Shown in pieces: positions 24,852-34,772 of a DNA stretch of 64,000 nt; within the stretch, counting starts at the first letter, position 1, and the number at the start of each line of letters is the position of its first letter. The DNA lies in assembly GCF_918797505.1 (NCBI RefSeq), contig NC_092793.1, positions 64,103,660 to 64,167,659 on the forward strand. The letters run 5' to 3'. Source of the DNA: Bemisia tabaci. Its lineage: Eukaryota > Arthropoda > Insecta > Hemiptera > Aleyrodidae. The position numbers were made by a program, and so were the translations under genes. A model generated the notes under the pieces. It was not told where the DNA came from. It saw only the letters and a program-made list of their open reading frames with translations, and did not search any database.

Positions 24852-25277
24852 AAAGAACCCTGCACAGAGCATGGGGGTCAGTGGCTCTCTCTAGAAGTCG
24901 ATGAAACTTTAATAGATTGATATAAAGTTCACCATTAAGGGAAAGCCAAAAAATTAGCTCATTTTCGCGAGTAGAAGCCGAGATATTCGCAATTGAATCC
25001 GGACTATTTTCTATCATGCCGCAGCATGGCGGCAGAATTCCGAGTCCCCTCTCCTCTCGTTGTTCGGCGTTCTCGATCAGACCTCGCGCGTAGATAGGTG
25101 CTTATGCGCTTGGCCGGTGCGAGATGCGGCGAACGCACGGGGATTCAAAGAGGGTATACGTGAGAGGTGCGAGAAGCAGAGAACTCCATATAGCACAGCC
25201 CGAACCAGGGACGAGTTCTATAGGACGCCGTTCTGTTGTGAGCGGGTGATTGCAGCGCATTCTCGCGTAGGATCCTA

Positions 25278-26264
25278 CATAGGCTGTCCCAAAACAACTA
25301 GCACTAAGGCTGCCATTCGGGAACTACAATAGCTATCGATGTGCGGTTTGCAGGAGGTGATAGCTCATACTCTTAGCTCTTAAACGAGCCTAAGTTGAGC
25401 TAATTTGGTTAAAAACTCAACGAGTTACATCAATTTTCCCGAGACGTGTAAGAAATACCCCTACGGATTTTTCGGTAATTTTTCATTCCGTTAACTTTGC
25501 CTCCGCAAGCTGTACAATTGGTTCAGACGTTATGAATCAAGTTCCCACTTGTCTGGATGCAACTTTGAACTGGTCAGCAAGTGTTTTCATCACAGCCGAG
25601 AAGTTTTTCTCTGTTTGCAAAGTCAGTCTAGTGAAATTGTCCGGCCTGATAACGCGTTTTTTGGTGTTTCGTCATGAGTTCACCCGCGGAGTCGAAGCAA
25701 GACCAACGATACGCAATTCGATATTGCGTTCGTCGTGAATTATCTGCTTCTGAAACACTTCTGAGCCACTGTCATTTTATTCACAGTTTCAGAGACCGAT
25801 AATTCACGACGAACGCAATATCGAATTGCGTATCGCTGGTCTTGCTTCAACTCCGCGGGTGAACTCATGACGAAACACCAAAAAACGCCTTATCAGGCCG
25901 GACAATTTCACTAGACTGACTTTGCAAACAGAAAAAAACTTCTCGGCTGTGATGAAAACACTTGCTGACCAGTTCAAAGTTACATCCAGACAAGTGGGAA
26001 CTTGATTCATAACGTCTGAACCAATTGTACAGCTTGCGGAGGCAAAGTTAACGGAATGAAAAATTACCGAAAAATCCGTAGGGGTATTTCTTACATGTCT
26101 CGGGAAAATTGATGTAACTCGTTGAGTTTTTAATCAAACTAGCTCAACTTAGGCTCGTTTAAGAGCTAAGAGTATGAGCTATCACCTCCTGCAAACCGCA
26201 TATCGGTATCTATTGTAGTTCCCGAATGACAGCCTTAGTGCCAGTTGTTTTGGGACAGCCTATG
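25278..26264. mobile_element. Foldback element with TA target, inside copy A
   Basis: The ends CATAGGCTGTCCCAAAAC and the exact complement flank arms of about 460 bp (25278-25740 and 25797-26264) around a short loop. TA is duplicated at both sides. Copy B shows the unoccupied site at 29861-29862 (GATCCTAGTCAAC). TA targeting fits Tc1/mariner-type non-autonomous elements. Frames on both strands here come from the arms. Confidence 0.9.
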
Positions 26265-26437
26265 TAGTCAACTCAGAGGATCCTTTCCCCCGAACCTCGA
26301 CTCATCCATCGCCCGCTCCAAAAGTGAGGTTACGCCGGAGATTGAAAAATAACACATAAGGCGGCTGAATTCTTGAAAAATAAGTATATTTTTGGCGTTT
26401 TTCGACCCCTTTCGACAAGGCACTATGGTCTGGGAGC

Positions 26438-27885
26438 GCCGAATCGTGGCCAAAAATCCGATTTTTGAAAGTACGAAAATCTGTCAATCGAGCATATAAT
26501 CCTTATCTACATCATTTACTAGGTGTGAAATGACCCATCAAATCTTCTGTAATTGTTTTTACGATCAGATACATGGTGGCGAACTTCACATCCTCGAGGT
26601 AAGTAAACAAACGTGAGAATTTAAAGTGCACGTTATCGTGTCTTGCCTTGTGTCGTTTGGTGATAAGTTGGCGTAAATCCCCGATCAAATATGGAAAAGA
26701 AAGGTGAAAGTAAGTACTTTTTGATGGTTTAATCGTTTTTATTATTATGATTAATTTTATGATCACCATGAGACTCCAAAGTTTTGTCCTAATTTAGGCA
26801 AAAAATTGCCTTCACCTTAAGTTTTAGTTATCGGTAACACGAGGTAACACGTTCTCATTTGTGCAAAAATGTTGATCATATGTTCCTCTAACAGGATATC
26901 ACAGGTTTTTTTGCGTATTTTTGCGTCTGGGGCCTTTTTTGGTCATTTTAGTGAAGGACTTATACGATTTTCTGCGCAATCTGATTTCATTGCAGAAGGA
27001 GATAAGAGAGATGATACAAGGTCAACATTTGATATAGGGTGATTCATATGTATTTTTGGCTGCTGAATCCGAAAATGATATCAGTTTTTTTCCAGCACTT
27101 GCCAGATTTCCGGAAAATAAAGTTTTTTTGCAAAAAACCTCATTTTTAAGCAAAACAATATTTTCTCCGGAAAAACGACAAATGGTGGATAACACTTAGG
27201 TATTTTTTTTTATTCTTCAGCCTGTATACATAATACAAATGTATTAACTCGGCCCGCTGTGGTGCGTAGTGGTTGTAGTGCTGGCTTTAAGATCAAGAGG
27301 TTCCGAATTCAATTCCTGGCTAGGCAACCCGAGAATGGTAATCCGCAAGGTTTTAGGGTCTGATCTGGGTCTGGGTCTGAAGGCCCCAGAGCCAAAAAGA
27401 TGCAAAAAAACCTATGATATCCTGTTAGAGGAACATATGAGCTACATTCTTGCACTGATAAGAACGTGTTAGCTCGTGTTAGTGATAACTTAAACTTAAG
27501 GTGAAGGCAATTTTTTGCCTAAATTAGGACAAAACTTTGGAGTCTCATGGTGGTCATAAAATTAATCTTAATACTAAAAACGATTAAACCATCAAAAAGT
27601 ACTTACTTTCACCTTTCTTTTCCATATTTGATCGGGGATTTACGCCAACTTATCACAAAACGACACAAGGCAAGACACGATAACGTGCACTTTAAATTCT
27701 CACGTTTGTTTACTTAGGTACCTCGGAGGATGTGAAGTTCGCCACCTTATATCTGATCGTAAAAACAATTACACAAGATTTGATAGGTCATTTCACACCT
27801 AGTAAATGATGTAGATAAGGATTATATGCTCGATTGCCAGATTTTCGTACTTTCCAAAATCGGATTTTTGGCCACGATTCATTAG
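26438..27885. repeat. Foldback within the Transib-like element
   Basis: The left arm (26438-26935) is inverted at 27382-27885. It starts GAATCGTGGCCAAAAATC, which is part of the host element's left TIR, and ends with the complement. The host may therefore have arisen by inverted duplication of its left end. Arms share TTTGATCGGGGATTTACGCC-type sequence. Non-coding. Confidence 0.75.
27251..27380 (+). repeat. tRNA-derived SINE-like module
   Basis: GGTGCGTAGTGG at 27261-27272 resembles a pol III A box, and GGTTCCGAATTCAATTCC about 27 bp later resembles a B box (GGTTCRANTCC with an inserted base), with a tRNA-like CTGGCTTTAAGATCAAGA between. The tail runs to about 27380. It lies in the foldback loop against the right arm. 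Not a functional tRNA: no cloverleaf pairing is evident. Confidence 0.55.
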
Positions 27886-28983
27886 GCCTAGAATCTTTAT
27901 AATAATTCTAACCATGAAAATCAGCGCAGAATGGTTGACAGCCTGCAATGAGTAAAAGAATGTCAAAGCTATTTAGGTCTAAGTAGTATTGAATATATCT
28001 AGAAAATTTTGCTAGCAGGATTTGATGATCAAAGAGTAAATTATTTTTAAAAAATCGCTAGAAATGAACATTTTTAGGGACAATTTTTGGTTCGGGGAGG
28101 GGGCGACCTAAAGGGCTAATACCATATGTCTTGCTAACACGAATATCACCATATTGAATGTGCATTTTTTTTTAACTTACGCTCCAGTCAGGATCAATAG
28201 ACCGAAAAACATAGTACTGACTTGATTCAATTTCAATCATTTCTTCTCCTCTTATATTTCTGGATTAAATACGTATTTTTGGGGCTTCTGCCCTGATAAC
28301 CTCTTGATCATTGAAAAATAGATTTCATATTATAGTTAGACAACCTTCAAAACATTAAACTGACATTCAATGTGGTATTCTAATCATATTTTGGCTTTTC
28401 TTCTAATTTTTTGGTTTCAAGGGCCTGCCGCCATCTTGGATTTAAGAATTTTGTAAAACTAAGGTCAAATTTGAATTCAGCGACCCAAAAAACATAAGTA
28501 CACCAAATTTCATGATATTCTGATCATTTCCTGATTTATGGCCACAATTCGGCGCCCCCAGACCATAGTGCAAGGGAGGGTTCGCCGTGTGTAATAGTAT
28601 GGTGAAAAATTCGATTTTTTGCAGTTATACGCGATCCTACGGATTTTAATGAAGTCCAACAACTGATAACAGCAGTGAGTTGCGTGGATCCTACGCGAGA
28701 TAGCAGCACTAGTACCTGCTCACGAATTTTTACATTGACTCTTACGCGAGTCCAGGGTCCTATAGAACTGGTCCCTGCCCGAACGGAGCGTCCTAATGGA
28801 AGGAGTGAGTGTAAACAATGCAACATCGTAGTTACCTGGTGGGGAGAGGGGGTTTCCTGGCCGAAGTGCTCAAGCAAGGTAAGGCGACGCGGAGCGCCCA
28901 TTTACCTCCGCCGCACAGAAAATAGTCCGGGCTCAATCGCGAATACCTCTACTTCTACTCGCAAAAATGAGCTAATTTTTTGG

Positions 28984-31004
28984 CATACATATAAGTCGCT
29001 TTACAGCACTCCCTCGCGCTCTACGACTCCTAACCTCCACTGCTCTCTTTCAAACCACAAATCATGGGGGGATTGAGCACCTTAACATTTCCGCTTCAAT
29101 CCCTTCCCTCCAACCTTTCATTGGGCGCCCTCTGTGTCTTCTCCCAGGAGGAACCCAGTCAAGGACCTTCTTCGGCAACCTGTCTCCTGCCATTCTCTGG
29201 ACATGACCATACCAAATTAGTTGTTCTGTCATAATGTCATGCACGATGGTCTGCTTGGCATCCATGATCTCCCGTACCGTTTCATTTCTGACGCGATCCT
29301 TTCTGGAAATACCAGCGGATCTACGCCAGAAGTCCATCTCTGTTGCCTCTAAAATCTCCCGGGTCCGCTGTTTCATTGGCCATACTTCACACCCGTAGGA
29401 TACTATGCTCTTGACAATCGCGTTGTAGATCCTTCTTTTGTTCTCTTTGGAGATCCTTTGGTCCCAAAGGACTCCATTTAACATAGCGATTTCCCTCCTA
29501 CCCTGCATACGTATTCCTCTTCTTGATGGCCTGGTCCAATCTTCCATCCTGGGTTAGAAACACTCCTAAATATTTGTAAATATCGCAACTTTCAATTTGC
29601 CGCCCATCCTCCAATTCTATACTTTGCTGATTCCCGCCAACGGTCAACTTCTCGGTTTTGCTGACATTCACCTCGAGGCCCCATTTCCGATACTCAGCCA
29701 CCAACTTTCGAGTCATGTACTCAGCATCATCCTGATCTTGGGCGATAAGTACTTGGTCATCAGCAAAGCATAACGTGTAAAGAGTTTCTTCAGGGACGAG
29801 TTCTATAGGACGCCGTTCTGTTGTGAGCGGGTGATTGCAGCGCATTCTCGCGTAGGATCCTAGTCAACTCAGAGGATCCTTCCCCCCGAACCTCGACTCA
29901 TCCATCGCCCGCTCCAAAAGTGAGGTTAAGCCGGAGATTGAAAAATAACACATACGGCGGCTGAATTCTTGAAAAATAAGTATATTTTTGGCGTTTTTCG
30001 GCCCCTTTCGACAAGGAAGGGCTCGCCGCATGTAGAAGTACGGTGAAAAATTCGATTTTTTGCAGTTATACGCGATCCTACGGATTTTAATGAAGTCCAA
30101 CAACTGATAACAGCAGTGAGTTGCGAGGATCCTACGCGAGATAGCAGCACTAGTACCTGCTCACGAATTTTTACATTGACTCTTACGGGAGTCCAGGGTC
30201 CTATAGAACTGGTCCCTGGTTTCTTCGTCATTCAGAGGGACACCCATTCCGGAACATATTTTCTTCCATTCACGCAGTACATGTTCTAAGTATATTTTAA
30301 ACAAGGCGAGGGAGAGGCAACACCCTTGCTTTAGCCCCTTTGTTACATAAAAACCCCCCGACAAGCCCCCTTTACATTTAATTATTGCGAAAGTCTCTTG
30401 ATAAAAAAGCTTAATTGCATTAATTAGTCCACGAGTAAAATCAGATTTTTCCAAGGCCTCCCACAGTTTCACTAAAGGCACGCTATCATAGGCTTTTTGC
30501 AAATCCACGAACACCAAGTGCAATTCTTGACCAACCGCCATCTTCTTCTCAATAACCTGGGTGATGCAAAATAGATGGTCGACGGTTGATCTGCCAGCCC
30601 TGAAACCCGCTTGCTCTTCTGCCTCATGATGACTCCATTCTTCTTCGATTTTAGCTTTCAATATTTCACCACAAATTTTACTGATCGTCCCGGTCACCAA
30701 CAATCCACGATAATTATCGAGATCGTCCTTTTTCCCTTTTTTGTGGGTAGCTGTAATCCAACATTCTTTCCACTCCTTCGGAACTTCATCACCCTTCGCA
30801 CATCTATCCATTAAGTCCCTTAAGCAATGGAACAGTCTGTTGGACCCACATTTAATTAATTCTCAAGGAATATCTCCGGGTCCATAAGCTTTCACATTCT
30901 TCAACTCCCTGACGGCTTTAACCACATCGAAGAGCTGGACTGATACAGTGGATGCCTCATCGGTATTTATCTGCGTACCTCCCTGAAACTCTGGTCGCCT
31001 CTCG
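28984..31004 (-). pseudogene. RTE-clade LINE fragment, reverse transcriptase
   Basis: A 5'-truncated minus-strand LINE bounded by a 13 bp duplication GCTAATTTTTTGG (28971-28983 and 31005-31017). RT blocks read in order: KEWKECWITATHKKGKK, GFRAGRSTVDHLF, FVDLQKAYDSVP (motif A Asp), GLKQGCCLSLALFKIYLE (motif B), then, after the insertion 29791-30218, YTLCFADDQVL (motif C, FADD) and YKYLGV. The C-terminal part runs to about 29072. A TGA in the GDIP region near 30866 and a frameshift near 29530 show it is inactive. Assignment to RTE is from these motif styles, not a search. Confidence 0.88.
29791..30218. mobile_element. CAGGGAC-ended DNA element, copy B (uninterrupted)
   Basis: 428 bp, flanked by the 7 bp duplication GTTTCTT (29784-29790 and 30219-30225). 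Ends CAGGGACGAGTTC and complement of CAGGGACCAGTTC. It lies within the RTE reverse transcriptase between the NDEE codons and LYTLCFADD. It keeps the unoccupied target sites of both elements that invaded copy A, making it the reference copy. Confidence 0.9.
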
Positions 31005-31111
31005 GCTAATTTTTTGGCTTTCCCTTAATTATGAACTTTATATCAATCTATTAAAGTTACATCGACTTCTAAAGAGAGCCACTGACCCCCATGCTCTGTG
31101 CGGGGTTCTTT

Positions 31112-33425
31112 AGACAAGACCATGAAAAACATGTTGATAATAGCGTTCCAGTCCTCGCTCCGGCAGACATTGATAGGGAGGTGGAGCTGCTGGTGGAAAG
31201 CATCAAAAAATGTGCGCTGTCAAACACACCTGTTGTTTCAAGCAATATTAAACCTTATGTAAATCCAAAAAATCTCCTCAAACTCATCCTTCTAAAACGG
31301 AATGCTTAAAGAATCTCAACACACACTCAATTCCCAGATGACAACACAAGTTACAATAGATTTAATTCAATAGTAAAAAAAAAAAGAATGCAAGAATTCC
31401 ATAACTTAAAATTTAAAAAATTCATCAATTTACTCTCTCCAACTGCCGATAAAAATTATTCTCTATGGGCGGCCACAAAATATCCAAAAAAAAAACAAAG
31501 CAATTAAAATTTCCGATCAGCAAACCCAATAAAACTTGGGCATATGCTGATTCAGAAAAAGCAGAAATTCTTGCAGATCACTTCGAGGCAATATTTCAAC
31601 TGTACGTGGATCTAGAATCACAATCAGTTTCTAATGTTTCCACCAGGAGCTCCGACTCGGAGTCAGATCGGGGGAGGTGTCCACATTGAGACCCCGAAAG
31701 GTCAGAAAAATTCCATCAATGAAAATCAAATCCATCTCTCCCTCAGAGATCATAAAAGAGATAAAAGGAAAAATCAAAGCAAAGAAAGCCCCTGGCTTTG
31801 ACAGAATTTCTCGCCTTATTCTGAAAAACCTTCCTAATTTAACAAGGCAATAATGAAATTGGCCGTATTATTTAATGGAGTCATTCACTGTAAATACATT
31901 CCATCGCAGTGGAAAATGGCAGAGATTTACGTTCTCCTGAAACCAGATAAGCCTCCCACAGAAGCAACATCTCACCGGCCAATTTCATTGTTGCCAATTA
32001 TAGGCAAATTATTTAAAAAACTATATATTAAAAGGCTGAATGAAATCTCAATTCGGTTTTCGAGCTAAACATTCTACGACCAATTTTGATCGCGTCTGGC
32101 ACGAGCGTCTCATCGAAAAGCTCTATAAAATACCTTCCTTTTTAACAGAAACCTAGACAATTCCGAGGTCGGTATGAAAATACTACCTCGGGTTTCAGAC
32201 CAATAAGGGCAGGAGTTCCGCAGGGTTCCTGCCTTTCCCCCCTTCCCTATTTCCTTTTCTCCCTAGACACCCCACAGTCTTGGAGAGAGGGAAAGCTGGG
32301 AGTTTATGTCAATGATACGCTCGTTCTAGCAGCGTCTAAGAGTTACAGAGAGGCACGTTTTAACGCTCAGTGTCACTTGAATAAAATTCATCATTGTACA
32401 AACAAAGATAAGACAACATTGAATGCCTCAAAATCGGTAGAAGTTGGCCTTTCCAATAGGTCTTTCAATCACATTCCCTTACTCCTAGGAGACACTGAAA
32501 TTTCTCGCGACACGGTCGCACGCTATCTTGGCCCCCACCTGGATTCCAGGCTCAAGTGGGGAGCGCACATTAAGAGAAAAGTCGAACAATTGCGCCTTAA
32601 ATTCCACGATATGCAATGGCTGATAGGTCGCAAATCAAAGTTATCCCTTCAGATCAAGTTGCTGCTCTACAAGACAATGTTGAAGCCAGTTGGAGTTATG
32701 GTTGCCAATTGTGGGGTTGTGCAGCTTAGTCAAAAGACAAGATTGAAGTCATGCAAATGCAAATTTTCAGAAGTATAGCTAAAGCTAAATCGTTCGAGAG
32801 TTACAGAGATGTTTGCGCTGACCTCAACTGGAGGAGCTGTTACTGGAGGAGTACAAAACCAAATTGTACAACTCCTACGAAGATCGTCTGCATCGGCACT
32901 CCAACCCTGATGGGCTCGCGCTCTTGGAAAGGGACCAATGCATTCGGAGACTAAAACTATGCAAACCCCACGAGCTTGGAAGCCAGGGGCTCTCAAAATT
33001 CTCTTTTGTTTGAACTGATTAGTAGTGTCTTCTTGTGCTCTTAAGACACATTCGGGGTGCCTAGGACTTCGGCCGGTAACGGCTGTCCACAATTCCAAGT
33101 TAAATCAACAAGATATTTTTATTAGTAGTAATGTGTTCTTTAAGCTTCTCCTCACTTGGCAGAGGTAGTATGTTCTGATGTTAAAATATGTAAAACCCAA
33201 ATAAGCCAAGTTCGTGTAACTATGGTGTCGTTGCCTCGACCGGGCTGTGCTATGTTGCCAATTGTTGGAGGATAGGTTACTTGCCCGGTGGTGGCTACCG
33301 CCACTCATGATAAATTAAGTTATTAAAAGATTAACAATTGAGGCTAGCTTTTAAAGGTATGTATGTACCTAAAGTGTTTCTTTTACAAATATCTTTTGTG
33401 CAAATAAAAAAAAAAAAAAAAAAAA
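31112..33425 (+). pseudogene. Jockey-clade LINE, 3' part: reverse transcriptase and poly-A tail
   Basis: Continues ORF2 of 20950-24851 after the 24852-31111 insertion; the peptide resumes RQDHEKHVDNSVPVLAPADI, the linker before RT. RT blocks follow in several frames: KKAPGFDRIS near 31780, HRPISLLPIIGKLFKKL near 31975, FGFRAKHST near 32055, a decayed catalytic box VYVNDT (normally with two Asp) near 32306, and YLGPHLDSRLKWGAHI near 32524, then the KSKLSLQIKLLLYK thumb region. Many frame breaks. AATAAA at 33403 runs into a 20 bp A tail (33406-33425). No clear target duplication found. Confidence 0.85.
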
Positions 33426-33906
33426 CGAAATAAATGACACTGACAGAGGTGACAAGCTGAGCATCGTAGAAATTGGCTTAGGTCCTCATTTTAGCAGTCT
33501 TAATTCCTATCTTGTTATAATTTAAGCCGCACTAGTTACTTCTTGGATCGTAAATTTTTTTGCCCTCCACATGCCCCTAAAAATGCTATAAATATAATCG
33601 CGGCTAATTCCGATCGGTCTATTTCCAAGATTTTATCAATTTTTTCTGAAGTGACTAGGTAAGCACTCAAGATTTGTTCGTAGCTTTTGGTTTTTAGAAA
33701 CCAGGTCTATGATTGATTAAGAGAAAATATTTTTTTCCGGATATGGGGGGGGGGGGGGAGGGAGGGAGGAGTCCGAGTCCCAACTCGTGAGCTCTTAGTT
33801 CAGCGGAATCGCTGATTTTCATTTTTTTTGCTCCAGTTGGTAAGAACGAGAAACTCGTAATTTTTATTTCTAGAGACCCGAGACCCCATCTATAGAGCAT
33901 TATATC
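33426..33906. other. Non-coding gap between LINE and foldback
   Basis: No element or exon recognised. Contains a G-rich tract at 33746-33772. Confidence 0.4.
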
Positions 33907-34316
33907 TACAGGGTGTCTCATGAAAAAGGAGCCGTCTTGAATATCTGCTGAACGCGTTGAAATTTCGAAAAACGGTGAAAGATGTGTTCGTTTATACAGA
34001 AGGGGACACCTTTTAGCATATTTGACATGTTCCCAAACCGCAAGCGGGGCGGGGGGGTGCCCCTCCCGTAAGTCGAACTTTTCAAATGGCACCCCTACTT
34101 TTTTATTTCAGAAATCAATTCTACGTAAAAAAAAACAAGCCACACTGTCCAAACCGAATGTAAATCGGACAATTTTTCAGTGATTGGCAGAGGTTGAAAC
34201 ATTTTTGCTCATGCTCTCTTCAAAAATTTCCCACGCAAAATGAAATTGCCGTATCAAACCGAACTCTCCGCCAAAAAAATGCTTAAACGTTGCACTTTTG
34301 ATAAGAAATAAAAAAA

Positions 34317-34772
34317 TCTGCTGTACTCGAAATCTGGAGCACGCGGAGCCCTTCTTTGCGACATTAAAATTCGTTTTACCGAACATTTCCGAGGGGCGCT
34401 CATCGGGAGAGAGTAGTAAGCTTTAGACAAGAATCATTTTTCTTTTTTCTGAAGCATAAAAAACCGTGGCCATGAAGAAACAGCTAAGTAGAGAAACAAA
34501 TGGGTTAGCTTTTTTGGGGTGGGTTTCAATGATTTGAGCCGGACTTAGATACTTCTGAGGAGCGAGGACGCTATTTTTCCGCGGTGCGTTGTTTTTCTAC
34601 TTAGCTGTTTGTTCATAGACACGGTTTCTTATGCTTCAGGAATAAGAATAATAATTCTTGTCTAAAACTTACTACTCCCTCCCGATGAGCGCCCCTCGGA
34701 AATGTTCGGTGAAACGAATTTTAATGTCGCAAAGAAGGGCTCCGCGTGCTCCAGATTTCGAGTACAGCAGAT
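34317..34772. mobile_element. Short foldback inside the ACAGGGTGTCTC element
   Basis: AAATCTGCTGTACTCGAAAT and its complement bound arms of about 180 bp sharing GAGCACGCGGAGCCCTTCTT and CGAGGGGCGCTCATCGGGA. The loop is about 90 bp. Non-coding. Nested, so younger than or part of its host. Confidence 0.75.

Larger units (their letters stand above)
26421..28570. mobile_element. Transib-like non-autonomous element
   Basis: Ends are CACTATGGTCTGGGAGCGCC and the complement of CACTATGGTCTGGGGGCGCC, with about 38 bp TIRs. The 5 bp duplication CAAGG flanks it (26416-26420 and 28571-28575); copy B has the unoccupied site at 30012-30016. Transib elements are known for CACWATG termini and 5 bp duplications. 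No transposase is encoded. Internally 26438-27885 is itself a foldback that repeats the inner part of the left TIR, and a SINE-like module lies in its loop. Confidence 0.8.
25206..28777. mobile_element. CAGGGAC-ended DNA element, copy A (interrupted twice)
   Basis: Ends are CAGGGACGAGTTCTATAGGA and the complement of CAGGGACCAGTTCTATAGGA. It is flanked by the 7 bp duplication CCCGAAC (25199-25205 and 28778-28784). Removing two later insertions (25278-26264 and 26421-28570) leaves about 430 bp closely matching copy B at 29791-30218. CAGGG starts recall hAT elements, but both copies here have 7 bp rather than 8 bp duplications, so the superfamily is open. Confidence 0.85.
24852..31111. mobile_element. 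Unclassified TIR DNA element split by later insertions
   Basis: Terminal inverted repeats of at least 105 bp: AAAGAACCCTGCACAGAGC at left and, reversed, AAAGAACCCCGCACAGAGC at right. The pairing continues inward (AGCTCATTTTCGCGAGTAG matches inverted sequence ending at 28983). Own sequence is 24852-25205, 28785-28970 and 31005-31111; the rest is later insertions. It interrupts the jockey ORF2 between the endonuclease and RT regions. No transposase found, and its target duplication is not evident. A related end lies at 54440-54608. Confidence 0.75.

Noticed and set aside
27251..27330. Functional tRNA
   Set aside because: The B box has an extra base and the acceptor ends do not pair; SINE-like instead.
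28536..29076. Open frames of 121 and 133 codons on opposite strands
   Set aside because: They cross the ends of the Transib-like and CAGGGAC elements and are translations of non-coding repeat DNA.
33694..34092. 132-codon minus-strand frame
   Set aside because: Spans unrelated DNA and the arm of a foldback; the Pro-rich run is a G microsatellite in translation.
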